Part shown: one piece after another, positions 43,637 to 53,213 of the stretch
How positions within the stretch are numbered: position 1 is the first letter of the stretch
How the letters are laid out: every line of letters begins with the position of its first letter
From: JAENWD01 sp963796915
Lineage (GTDB): Bacteria; Acidobacteriota; Vicinamibacteria; Vicinamibacterales; JAENWD01
DNA length: 64,000 nt
Assembly (NCBI GenBank): GCA_963796915.1
Contig: CAWCNI010000004.1
Coordinates: 1-64,000, forward strand
Direction of reading: 5' to 3'
Program-made: the position numbers and the translations under genes
The notes under the pieces: generated by a model
Seen by the model: the letters and a program-made list of their open reading frames with translations, nothing else
Told to the model about the DNA's origin: nothing
Database searches by the model: none

Positions 43637-44863
43637 CAATCGTCGTCGGCGCTGCCGGAGAACGAGCGAGGGTTCTCGCTCCTCGAATTGCTGGTGGCGC
43701 TTGCCGTCACGATGACGCTTGCCGCGGGCGTGCTGGACGTCCTGCGACCGTTGCTCGCGCAATTCCACGCGGAGCCGGAAGCCATCGACAGGCAGCAGCG
43801 CCTCCGCATCGCGTGCGAGCTGCTGGCCAGAGATCTGGCAATGGCCGGCGCGGGCATGTACTCCGGCGAGTCCCCCGCAGGCCTGGATGCATACATGCCG
43901 GCGGTCCTGCCGCGTCGCGTTGGCCGCGCGTCGCCAGATCTCGCCGGGACATTCCACGCCAGCGCCCGGTGTCCGTCGCGATGCGCGTCGGCGGTCACCA
44001 TCACCTACGTCCCTCCGACTGCCGCGCAGACGACCATCGAGAGCGCGCTGCCAGCGGGCGACGCTGACACGACAGTCGCTGCGCGCCCGGGATGCCCCGC
44101 CGGCGCAGCTGCCTGCGGCTTCGCCGTCGGGACACGGGTGGCGGTCCTCGATCAGGACCAGGGCGCCGACGTCTACACCGTCACGAGGCTTGCCGGATCG
44201 TCAGTCCATCTCGAGGCCCGTGACGCGGGCGCTCGCGCGCACGCGGCAGGACTCTGGATCACCGAAGTGATCTCCCATACCTACTACCTCGAAGACGACG
44301 GTGCGGCGACGTTCAGGCTGCGGCAGTTCGATGGCTATCGATCCGATCTGCCGCTCGTCGACGACGTGGTGGACTTCGGGGTGGAGCTGCTGGGCGATCC
44401 GTTGCGGCCGCAGTTGCTGCGGCCGGCCAGCGCGACAGAGCCGTCCGCGGTCACCTACGGGCCACCGCCACCTCGCCTCGACGTCGGTGTTCCGCCCTGG
44501 CCCCCGGGCGAGAACTGCGTCTTCACCGTCGACGCTGATGGACACCAGGTATCGCGTGCCGATCTGGCACCGGAGGGCATAGCGATCGGATCGTTCGTGC
44601 CGTTGCCGGCGGCGAACCTCGTGGATGGTCCCTGGTGTCCAGCGGGAGCGGCCGGCGGAAACCGCTACGACGCCGACCTGCTGCGCGTGCGACAGATCAG
44701 GGTGACGCTCCGGGTGCAGGCCGCCGCGGCAGTATTCAGGGGCCCTGCGGGTCCGCTCTTTCTGCACGCCGGCAGTGCCCGGGCCGGCGATCGCTACGTG
44801 CCGGATCTGGAAGTGCGCTTCGATGTGACGCCTCGCAACCTCAATCGCGGGACTCTACGATGA
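43633..44863 (+). CDS. PilW-type minor pseudopilin with N-terminal frame problem
   Basis: About 400 residues. ATG 43633 overlaps the pilV stop, as expected in such operons, but its frame reads GERARVLAPRIAGG. The prepilin motif RGFSLLELLVALAVTMTLAA lies in another frame, which has no upstream start after the pilV stop apart from a TTG at 43688 inside the motif. One indel near 43,660-43,675 would restore a normal leader. The mature protein has a long helix, then a beta-rich, cysteine-containing domain (RCPSRC, CPAGAAACGF, GENCVF, GPWCPAG) and ends FDVTPRNLNRGTLR. Its stop overlaps pilX by four bases. Confidence 0.8.
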
Positions 44864-45582
44864 CCATCAGGAGCGAGTCGGGTGCCGCGTTGCTGTTGGT
44901 GATGCTTGCGCTCGTGTTGTGCAGCACCCTTTCGGCAGCCCTGCTCCTGTCGGCCGAGACCGAAGTGGCGATCGCCGCGAATCATCGCGACGGCCTCGCG
45001 GCTCGCTATGCCGCCGAGGCTGTGGTCGACGCGGCGATCGGCGAGGTGGCGGCCACAGCCGACTGGAACGCGTTACTCGCGTCGGCCGATGGCGTGGCCG
45101 TGACCATCCCCGCCAGCTTTCACGGCGGGCCGCCCGGGCCGGTGGTGCTCTCCGACAACCGGACCGTCGATCTGCGGCGCTCCACGTTTCTGTTGAACTG
45201 TCAGCGCGCCGCGCCCTGCTCGGCCGGTCAGATGGACGCCGCGACGGCCGGCCGGCCGTGGGGCCGGAACAACCCGAGGTTTCACGTCTTTGCGTGGGGC
45301 TGGCTGCGGGACCTCGCGGGCGCCGACACGGGGAACAGCGGCTGGTACGTAGGCCTGTGGATTGCAGACGACCAGGCAGAGAACGACGAGGATCCGAGTC
45401 GGGACGGCGGACCGCCGGTGGATGGCTCGAGCCTGAATCCCGGTGCTGGCGCGCTCACACTGCACGGCGAGGCGTTCGGGCCGAACGGGGCGCACCACGA
45501 AATCGACGTCACTCTCGCACGTCCGGCGGCCGACGATTTTGTGCGCCGCGTACGAATTCTGTCATGGCGGGACGTGCCATGA
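44860..45582 (+). CDS. PilX-type minor pilin
   Basis: A 240-residue protein from ATG 44860. The N-terminus SESGAALLLVMLALVLCSTL followed by SAALLLSAETEVAIAANHRD is the atypical start of PilX/GspK-like proteins (G-AL-L rather than GF-L-E), then YAAEAVVDAAIGEVA, the usual amphipathic segment. The C-terminal domain has a close pair of cysteines (LNCQRAAPCSAG). No separate prepilin peptidase site is certain. Translationally coupled to pilW; with pilV and pilW it forms the minor-pilin complex. Confidence 0.75.
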   Translation: MTIRSESGAALLLVMLALVLCSTLSAALLLSAETEVAIAANHRDGLAARYAAEAVVDAAIGEVAATADWNALLASADGVAVTIPASFHGGPPGPVVLSDNRTVDLRRSTFLLNCQRAAPCSAGQMDAATAGRPWGRNNPRFHVFAWGWLRDLAGADTGNSGWYVGLWIADDQAENDEDPSRDGGPPVDGSSLNPGAGALTLHGEAFGPNGAHHEIDVTLARPAADDFVRRVRILSWRDVP

Positions 45583-45679
45583 CACCGTCGCGATGGCGGA
45601 TCGACGGACAAGAGACCCGGAGGCGCCGTCCATGTGCGTGATTAAGGTCGGCGGGCCGAACAGCCGAAACAACCGTGAG

Positions 45680-46252
45680 ATGGAGAAGCGTATGCCGCGG
45701 CTACTGATCGCCTTCACACTGCTGCTCACGATGGCGGGGACGGCCCATGCGCAGTCGCTGGCTGCCGTCGCGCGCAAGGAAGAAGCGCGTCGGAAAGACA
45801 TCGCGAAGCCGAGTCGCGTCCTGACCAACAAGGACCTGAAGGCGGCCCCGATGCCGGCCTCGCCGCCGTCGGCTGGCGCCGACACGCAGCAGGCTGCGCC
45901 GCCCGCCGAAGACACGGGCCCGAAGACTGACGAAGATCGCACGCCGGAAACACCGGCGGCGGGCGACGCCGGCGACGAGCAGGCCTGGCGCAGGAAGATG
46001 GCCGACGCGCGGACGACGCTCGATCGCAGCCAGAGCTACATGGACGCGCTCCAGAGCAAGATCAACGGGCTCTGGGCCGAGTTCACCTCGCGCGACGATC
46101 CGGCGCAGCGCGCGCTGATCGACGCCGAACGGAAGAAGGCGCTGGCCGAGCTCGATCGCGTAAAGGGCGACGTCGAGCTCCAGAAGAAGGCGATTGCCGA
46201 CCTCGAGGAGCAGGCGCGCCGGTCGAATGTGCCGGCCGGGTGGCTTCGCTAA
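45680..46252 (+). CDS. Exported coiled-coil protein of unknown function
   Basis: About 190 residues; ATG 45680, or ATG 45692 (MPRLL). Signal peptide RLLIAFTLLLTMAGTAHAQS. Then a charged segment (RKEEARRKDIAKPSRVLTNK), a proline/alanine-rich linker, and a predicted coiled coil: WRRKMADARTTLDRSQSYMD, then LIDAERKKALAELDRVKGDV and LQKKAIADLEEQARR. No family assigned. It lies between the minor pilins and the second NtrC regulator and is probably periplasmic. Confidence 0.7.
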   Translation: MEKRMPRLLIAFTLLLTMAGTAHAQSLAAVARKEEARRKDIAKPSRVLTNKDLKAAPMPASPPSAGADTQQAAPPAEDTGPKTDEDRTPETPAAGDAGDEQAWRRKMADARTTLDRSQSYMDALQSKINGLWAEFTSRDDPAQRALIDAERKKALAELDRVKGDVELQKKAIADLEEQARRSNVPAGWLR

Positions 46253-46306
46253 AAGGCGTCCCGCCACTCTGCCACCCAGATAGCTGACCTTCCTTACGGA
46301 TCGCCG

Positions 46307-47710
<1,404 letters not shown>

Positions 47711-47753
47711 TCACGCGCCGGCATCCGGCGCCTCTGCACCCGGAGACAGGCCG

Positions 47754-48848
47754 CTAGGCCGCTGTCTTGAACCCCACGCGGCTCAGCGCCGCGATCAACT
47801 CGCCCTCGCTCACGTCGTCCGCGATCGCCCACTGCCCAAGGCCCGTGGACAGGACGAAGTGCAGGCGGCCGTCGACGACCTTCTTGTCGCGCCGAGCGGC
47901 CTCCGCGATGTCGACGGCCGACAGATCGCCGATGGCAGGCAAGGGTCCCAGCCGTCGGATGAGTGCCGTCAGCGCGTCGCGATCCTCGGCCGGCATGCGC
48001 CCGCGGGCGACCGCGAGGTCCGCGGCGACGAGCATGCCGTAGCCGACAGCCTCGCCGTGACGCAGCCGCCGGTATTTCGTGACGGCTTCGAGCGCGTGTC
48101 CCGCCGTGTGACCGTAGTTCAGCATCCGCCGCGGCCCCGACTCCCGCTCGTCTTCGGCGACGACAGCGCCTTTGATGCGGCAGCTCTCGGCGATGATCGG
48201 CACGAGCGCCTCCGGCGTGCGGCGGAAGATCTCGCGCGTATCGCGCGCGACGGTGTCGAAGAGCGAGCGGCTCGACGTCACGCCGTACTTGATGACTTCG
48301 TACAGTCCCGCGCGGAATTCGCGTCTTGGCAGCGTCGCCAGCACCAGCGGATCGATCACGACCTGATGCGGCTGATGGAACGCCCCGATGAGATTCTTGC
48401 CGAGCGGATGGTTGACGCCGACTTTGCCGCCAACCGAGCTGTCGACTTGCGCCAGCAGCGTGGTCGGCACCTGGACCAGCGCCAGTCCCCGCAGAAATGT
48501 CGCCGCGGCAAAGCCGGCGGTATCCCCCAGCACGCCGCCGCCCACGGCGACGATGCCGGTGCCGCGATCGGCGTTGTGCTTCACGAACGCGTCGTAGACG
48601 CGCGATACCGTCTGAAGGTGCTTGCTGCGCTCGCCGTCAGGGACAAGCACGACCGGCACGTCGCCCAGAGACGTCAGCGCGGTCTCGCCGTGAAGCTTCC
48701 AGACGCCGGGCGTCGAGACGACGATCCGGCGGCGGGCGAAGCCAGACGCATCGAGCAGCGTTCCGAGCTGCGCGAGATAGCCGGCGCCGATGTCGATCGA
48801 GTAGGGGCGCGGGGGAACGTCGACGGTAACGTGTTCGATTGGCGACAC
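47754..48848 (-). CDS. aroB: 3-dehydroquinate synthase
   Basis: A 364-residue enzyme converting DAHP to 3-dehydroquinate, second step of the shikimate pathway. Seen: DGERSKHLQTVSRVYDAFVK, AVGGGVLGDTAGFAAATFLR (NAD-binding glycine loop), VPTTLLAQVDSSVGGKVGVN, LIGAFHQPHQVVID, and metal-binding residues in MLNYGHTAGHALEAV and HGEAVGYGM. Length is normal. Transcribed divergently from nadB, with 47 bases between the starts. The 43-base gap to the regulator downstream is too short for a clear terminator. Confidence 0.95.
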   Translation of the reverse strand: MSPIEHVTVDVPPRPYSIDIGAGYLAQLGTLLDASGFARRRIVVSTPGVWKLHGETALTSLGDVPVVLVPDGERSKHLQTVSRVYDAFVKHNADRGTGIVAVGGGVLGDTAGFAAATFLRGLALVQVPTTLLAQVDSSVGGKVGVNHPLGKNLIGAFHQPHQVVIDPLVLATLPRREFRAGLYEVIKYGVTSSRSLFDTVARDTREIFRRTPEALVPIIAESCRIKGAVVAEDERESGPRRMLNYGHTAGHALEAVTKYRRLRHGEAVGYGMLVAADLAVARGRMPAEDRDALTALIRRLGPLPAIGDLSAVDIAEAARRDKKVVDGRLHFVLSTGLGQWAIADDVSEGELIAALSRVGFKTAA

Positions 48849-48895
48849 AGACGCACGTCCGATGGGAATGAAACCGGATGGTAGGATAGCACCCG

Positions 48896-50458
48896 ATGTC
48901 GGTGAAGGCCGATTTTCTGGTCATTGGGGGTGGTATCGCGGGCCTGCGCGCGGCGATTTCCCTCATTGGCGCCGGCCGGGTGGTCCTGCTGTCCAAGGCG
49001 GGCGGGACCGAGAGCAACACCGGCTACGCCCAGGGCGGCATCGCCGCCGCACTCGGTCCCGACGACTCACCGTCCCTCCATCTCGCCGACACGCTCGAGG
49101 CCGGCGCCGGGCTCTCGGATCGCGCCGCCGCCAACCTGCTCGTGGTCGAAGGTCCCGGCTACGTGCGTGAGCTGGTGGACTGGGGCGCGCGCTTCGAGCG
49201 CGCGGCGGACGGCTCGCTCGACTTCGGCCGCGAGGGCGCGCACAGCGTCAGGCGCGTGCTGCACGCCAGCGACGCCACCGGGCGCGAGATCGCCCGCACC
49301 CTCTGGTCCCGTTTGCACGGCTCGCCGGATCTCGCGATCCTCGATCACGCACTGGCCACGCGTCTGTTGGTGACTGGCGACGGCGTCGTGGGCGCCGAGG
49401 TCGTCGGCAGCGACGGCAGCCTCACCGCGGTGGAAGCGCCGCGCGTGCTGCTGGCAACCGGCGGCGCCGGGCAGGTGTTTGCCGAAACGACCAATCCGGC
49501 GATCGCGACGGGTGACGGCCTGGCCATGGCCTGGCGCGCGGGCGCCCGGTTGAGCGACCTGGAGTTCGTGCAGTTCCACCCGACGGTGCTGCACGTGCCT
49601 GGCCGCCCGCGCTTCCTCGTGTCCGAGGCGGTGCGCGGTGAAGGGGCCTGGCTGCTGAACGCCGACGGCGAGCGGTTCATGACCCGCTACGACCCGCGCG
49701 GCGAGCTCGCGCCCCGCGATGTCGTCGCGACGGCGATGGTGCGCGAGGCGGCCCGGACCGGGCGGTCGGTCTTGCTGTCTTTGGCTCATCTCGATGCCGC
49801 CTGGGTGCGGGCAAGGTTCCCCGGCATCGCGTCGGCGTGTGAGGCGGCCGGCCTCGACCTGGCGACGTCGCGGCTGCCCGTCAGCCCGGCGGCGCACTAC
49901 ATGTGCGGCGGCGTGGACACCGATCTCGACGGCCGCACGTCGGTGGCCGGCCTGTTCGCGGCCGGCGAGGTCGCCTGCACCGGCGTCCACGGCGCCAACC
50001 GGCTGGCCAGCAACTCGCTGCTCGAGGGACTCGTGTTCGGCGCGCGCGCGGCGATCGCGATGCGCGAGCCCCTTCGCGGCGCCGACTTGCACGAGGTGCG
50101 GCTCCTGACGCCCTCCGCGGCGGCCCCGGCTGCCCCTGGAGCGGCCGACGAGAGCGTTCCCGACATGATGTGGCGCGACGCGGGTCTCGTCCGCGACGCG
50201 GCGGGACTCGGGCGTCTGGTGCCGCGCCTGGAGCGCCTGGCCGCCGACCGGGAGGGCGGCCTCGAACAGCATGCGGGAGACGCCCGGGCGTGGCGCGACG
50301 CCAACCTCGCGCGCGTCGGCTGGCTTGTGGCGCGAGCCGCCCTTGACCGCGAGGAGAGCCGCGGCGGGCACCGGCGCGCCGACTTTCCGGAGCGGGACGA
50401 TCTACACTGGAAGTTCCACATCGGTCAGCACCGGGATCCCGATCGGCCCGTCCGCTGA
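48896..50458 (+). CDS. nadB: L-aspartate oxidase
   Basis: A 520-residue flavoenzyme making iminoaspartate for NAD synthesis. Seen: FAD-binding GGGIAGLRAAISLIGAGRVV, NTGYAQGGIAAALGPDDSPS, LATGGAGQVFAETTNPAIAT, VQFHPTVLHV, LVSEAVRGEGAWLLNADGER, MCGGVDTDLDGRTSVAGLFA and AGEVACTGVHGANRLASNSL, then a C-terminal helical domain. The active-site arginine region (RFMTRYDPRGELAPRDVV) is intact. nadA and nadC are not nearby. proS follows after 88 bases. Confidence 0.95.
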   Translation: MSVKADFLVIGGGIAGLRAAISLIGAGRVVLLSKAGGTESNTGYAQGGIAAALGPDDSPSLHLADTLEAGAGLSDRAAANLLVVEGPGYVRELVDWGARFERAADGSLDFGREGAHSVRRVLHASDATGREIARTLWSRLHGSPDLAILDHALATRLLVTGDGVVGAEVVGSDGSLTAVEAPRVLLATGGAGQVFAETTNPAIATGDGLAMAWRAGARLSDLEFVQFHPTVLHVPGRPRFLVSEAVRGEGAWLLNADGERFMTRYDPRGELAPRDVVATAMVREAARTGRSVLLSLAHLDAAWVRARFPGIASACEAAGLDLATSRLPVSPAAHYMCGGVDTDLDGRTSVAGLFAAGEVACTGVHGANRLASNSLLEGLVFGARAAIAMREPLRGADLHEVRLLTPSAAAPAAPGAADESVPDMMWRDAGLVRDAAGLGRLVPRLERLAADREGGLEQHAGDARAWRDANLARVGWLVARAALDREESRGGHRRADFPERDDLHWKFHIGQHRDPDRPVR

Positions 50459-50546
50459 CAGCCGCGCCGCCGACGCACGCACCAGGCGCCAGTCAACACG
50501 TCATCGTCCGCGGAGCGCGTCGTCCCGCGCGGGCACTCGAGGAGCA

Positions 50547-51993
50547 ATGGGCAAGCAGGAGTCGTACGTGACCGAAATCACCCCTCAGTCCGAGGATTTC
50601 TCGCGCTGGTATCTGGACGTGGTCCGTCGCGCTGAACTGGCGGACTACTCCCCGGTCAAGGGGTGCATGGTCATCCGGCCGTACGGCTACGGCATCTGGG
50701 AGCTGATTCAGCAGGCGCTCGATACCCGCTTCAAGCAGACGGGGCACGTGAACGCCTACTTCCCGCTGTTCATTCCCGAGAGCCTTCTCCTGCGCGAGGC
50801 CGAGCATGTCGAAGGCTTCGCGCCGGAAGTCGCCTGGGTCACCAAGGGCGGCACCGAGAAACTCGACGAGCCGCTGGCCATTCGCCCGACGTCGGAAGTC
50901 ATCATCGGCACGATGTACGCCAAGTGGATTCAGTCGTGGCGCGACCTGCCAGTGCTGATCAACCAGTGGGCCAACGTCGTGCGCTGGGAGAAGGTGACGC
51001 GTCCCTTCCTGCGCACGACGGAGTTTCTCTGGCAGGAAGGGCACACCGCGCACGAGACCGAGGCCGAGGCCCAGGACGAGACCTTGAAGATGCTCGGCGT
51101 CTACAAGGAGTTCTGCGAGACGGTGCTGGCGATGCCCGTGCTCGACGGGCAGAAGAGCGCCAGCGAGAAATTTGCCGGCGCCTCGCGCACGTATTCGATC
51201 GAGGCGCTGATGGGTGATGGCCGCGCGCTGCAGGCGGGCACCTCGCACAACCTCGGACAGAACTTCGCGAAGGCGTTCAACATCCAGTTCCAGGGCCGCG
51301 ACAAGACCCTGCAGCATGCGTGGACGACGTCGTGGGGGATGTCGACGCGCCTGATCGGCGGCGTGATCATGACGCACGGCGACGACAGCGGCCTCGTGCT
51401 GCCGCCGCGCGTCGCGCCGTATCAGGTCGTGATCGTGCCGATCCAGCGCGGCAACTGGCAGGAAACCGTGCTGCCCGTCGCCAAGTCGATTCAGGCCGAT
51501 CTGCAGGCCGCCGGCGTCCGCGTCTACCTGGACGCCCGCGAGGAATACACCCCGGGATGGAAGTTCTCGGAGTGGGAGATGCGCGGGGTGCCGCTGCGTC
51601 TCGAGATCGGTCCCAAGGACATCGAGAAGGGGCAGGTCGTCCTGGCGCGGCGTGACACGCGGGAAAAACTGCCCACGGCGATGACCGGTCTGGTTCAGTC
51701 GATCGCCGGCCTGCTCGAGAGCATCCAGCAGTCGCTCTTTGACAAGGCTGTCAAGTTCCGCGACGAGCACACGTCGCGCGCCGAAGCATGGGCCGACTTC
51801 GTCGCCGCCATGGACGGCCGGCCTGGCTTCGTGATCGCGCGGTGGTGCGGCGACGCCGCCTGCGAGGCGCAGATCAAAACGGAAACCCAGGCGACGATCA
51901 GGAACCTGCCGTTCGAGCAGGTGCCGGGCGGGATGTGCGTCCGCTGCGACAAGCCCGCGATCACCGAAGCGCGCTTCGCCAAGTCGGTACTGA
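50547..51993 (+). CDS. proS: Prolyl-tRNA synthetase, short (type 3) form, one-base insertion before the stop
   Basis: ATG 50547 follows CGAGGAG. Class II motifs: MVIRPYGYGIWELIQQALDT, PLAIRPTSEVIIGTMYAKWI (motif 2 area), WEKVTRPFLRTTEFLWQEGH, then AGTSHNLGQNFAKAFNI and the anticodon domain. It lacks the bacterial editing insert and has the C-terminal zinc-type domain (WCGDAACE, MCVRCDKPA), so it is the archaeal/eukaryotic-like ProRS. This family ends in a conserved Tyr. Here FAKS is followed by GGTACTGA: removing one G gives Tyr-stop at 51991-51993 and a 481-residue protein. As written the frame runs on for hundreds of codons, which I regard as an artefact. Confidence 0.92.
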
Positions 51994-51999
51994 GTCGAA

Positions 52000-52115
52000 T
52001 AGTCGTAGCAGGCAGCGGGCGGCAGGCAGCTGGCAGTGGCGGGCACTGTTGCCCGCCGCCACCAGGCCCTGCCTGCTGCCTGCCGCCCGCTGCCTGCCGC
52101 CTACCGCCTGCCGTC
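52000..52115. repeat. Palindromic GCAGGC repeat, copy D
   Basis: Begins TAGTCGTAGCAGGCAGCGGG, nearly identical to the start of copy B, and continues to TGCCTGCCGCCTACCGCCTG. The inner part (GCGGGCACTGTTGCCCGC) is a second nested hairpin. It lies between the convergent 3' ends of proS and the HEAT-repeat gene and supplies the stop codon of the latter (TAG inside GGCGGTAGGCGG on the minus strand). Confidence 0.8.
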
Positions 52116-53132
52116 TCCGGTCAAGCTCGCCACGTGATCCCGGAAGCGCGATCGGACGCGCTTCATCGCGGCATGCCGGCCGGTGATCTTCTCGCGCGCG
52201 ATAATGGCGCGGAAGGTCTCAGCGAGTGCCCGCCGCCACTGCTCGCCGTCATCGACGGCCTCAGAGTGCGCGTACGCGCCGACGAGCGGCTCCAGAGTCG
52301 TCGCGTCGCCAATCAGCCTGAGCGCCTCCATGAAGTCGCCAGGCAGGGGCTCGCTGGCCCGCTCGATCGACTCGCGAAGGTCGTAGACGGCCACGTTGCT
52401 GCCGCGCCGCGCCAGCGCCAGATGCAGGGCCCCGCGCACGCGCAGCCATTCCGCCTGGTTTTTCTTCCGGCCCTCGGTCTCCTTCGACCTGACGCGCTCG
52501 ATCAGCCGATGGAGCGTCGAGAGCGGGGCATCGCCGCCCGCCCGGGCCACCAGCTGCGCCAGGACCTGCGGATCCCGCGGCAGCCACCCATCCGAGGACT
52601 CCTCGAGTTCAGCCACCGGGTCGTCGGCCATGCCTCCGGCGCGTCGCAGGACCGTCCGGACCGCTGGCGTGGCATCGTCTTTGAGCTGCTCGAAGATCGG
52701 TTTCAGCGTTCGTAGCGGGAGCGCCGTGAGGGCTTCCAGGGCCGCTGCGCGGGCGGTTTCCGGCTCGTTGACGTCCAGGGCCAGGGCCGTCAGACGGTCG
52801 AGCACCAGGCCGGCGCCTCGCAGGCTCAGAAGGCCCCGTGCGGTGCGCGCGGCGGCCAGCCTGACCTCTTCGTCACCAGGCCCGAGCAACGCCACTACAG
52901 GCTCGGCGACCCGCGGGTCGGGAATCGCCTCGAGCGCCACGAGAATTGCGATTTGTTCGGCGGGCGTCGACGCCGCCGCCAGCGCTTCCAGCAGCTGCCT
53001 GACGGCGCGAGTCCCGATGATGGCGAGCCGTGCCGTCGCGCTCTCGCGCCTGGTCGGCTGATCCGGACCGGCGGCAATCAGGTCCCCGACAAGGCGCCGG
53101 ACTTCCTGGCTCGCTGATGTCCGGATGGCCAC
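52101..53132 (-). CDS. HEAT-repeat protein
   Basis: A 343-residue all-helical protein. Repeats of about 35 residues are visible: GTRAVRQLLEALAAASTPAE, LVALEAIPDPRVAEPVVALL, GPGDEEVRLAAARTARGLLS, TARAAALEALTALPLRTLKP, DATPAVRTVLRRAGGMADDP. HEAT proteins act as binding scaffolds; no enzyme motif is present. No signal peptide, so cytoplasmic. The C-terminal residues (SLTGDGRR) and stop are read from repeat D. It lies downstream of the ompA-type gene on the same strand but behind a strong terminator. Confidence 0.8.
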   Translation of the reverse strand: MAIRTSASQEVRRLVGDLIAAGPDQPTRRESATARLAIIGTRAVRQLLEALAAASTPAEQIAILVALEAIPDPRVAEPVVALLGPGDEEVRLAAARTARGLLSLRGAGLVLDRLTALALDVNEPETARAAALEALTALPLRTLKPIFEQLKDDATPAVRTVLRRAGGMADDPVAELEESSDGWLPRDPQVLAQLVARAGGDAPLSTLHRLIERVRSKETEGRKKNQAEWLRVRGALHLALARRGSNVAVYDLRESIERASEPLPGDFMEALRLIGDATTLEPLVGAYAHSEAVDDGEQWRRALAETFRAIIAREKITGRHAAMKRVRSRFRDHVASLTGDGRR

Positions 53133-53147
53133 GGCCCTAGCTTAGCC

Positions 53148-53187
53148 AAAAAACGAAAAGGGGCACCGCCCGAGGACGGTGCCCCTT
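53148..53187 (-). terminator. Rho-independent terminator after the OmpA-type gene
   Basis: Perfect nine-base arms GGGGCACCG (53160-53168) and CGGTGCCCC (53177-53185). On the minus strand the stem is followed by TTTTCGTTTTTTGG, a clear U tract, 26 bases after the ompA stop. Confidence 0.85.
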
Positions 53188-53213
53188 CAAAACCTGCCTG
53201 GCGCGATGCCCGG

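Noticed and set aside
50271..52715. 814-codon frame suggesting a ProRS with long N- and C-terminal extensions
   Set aside because: The N-terminal part overlaps the end of nadB and the C-terminal part is repeat plus antisense; family length and the FAKSY end support 50,547-51,993.
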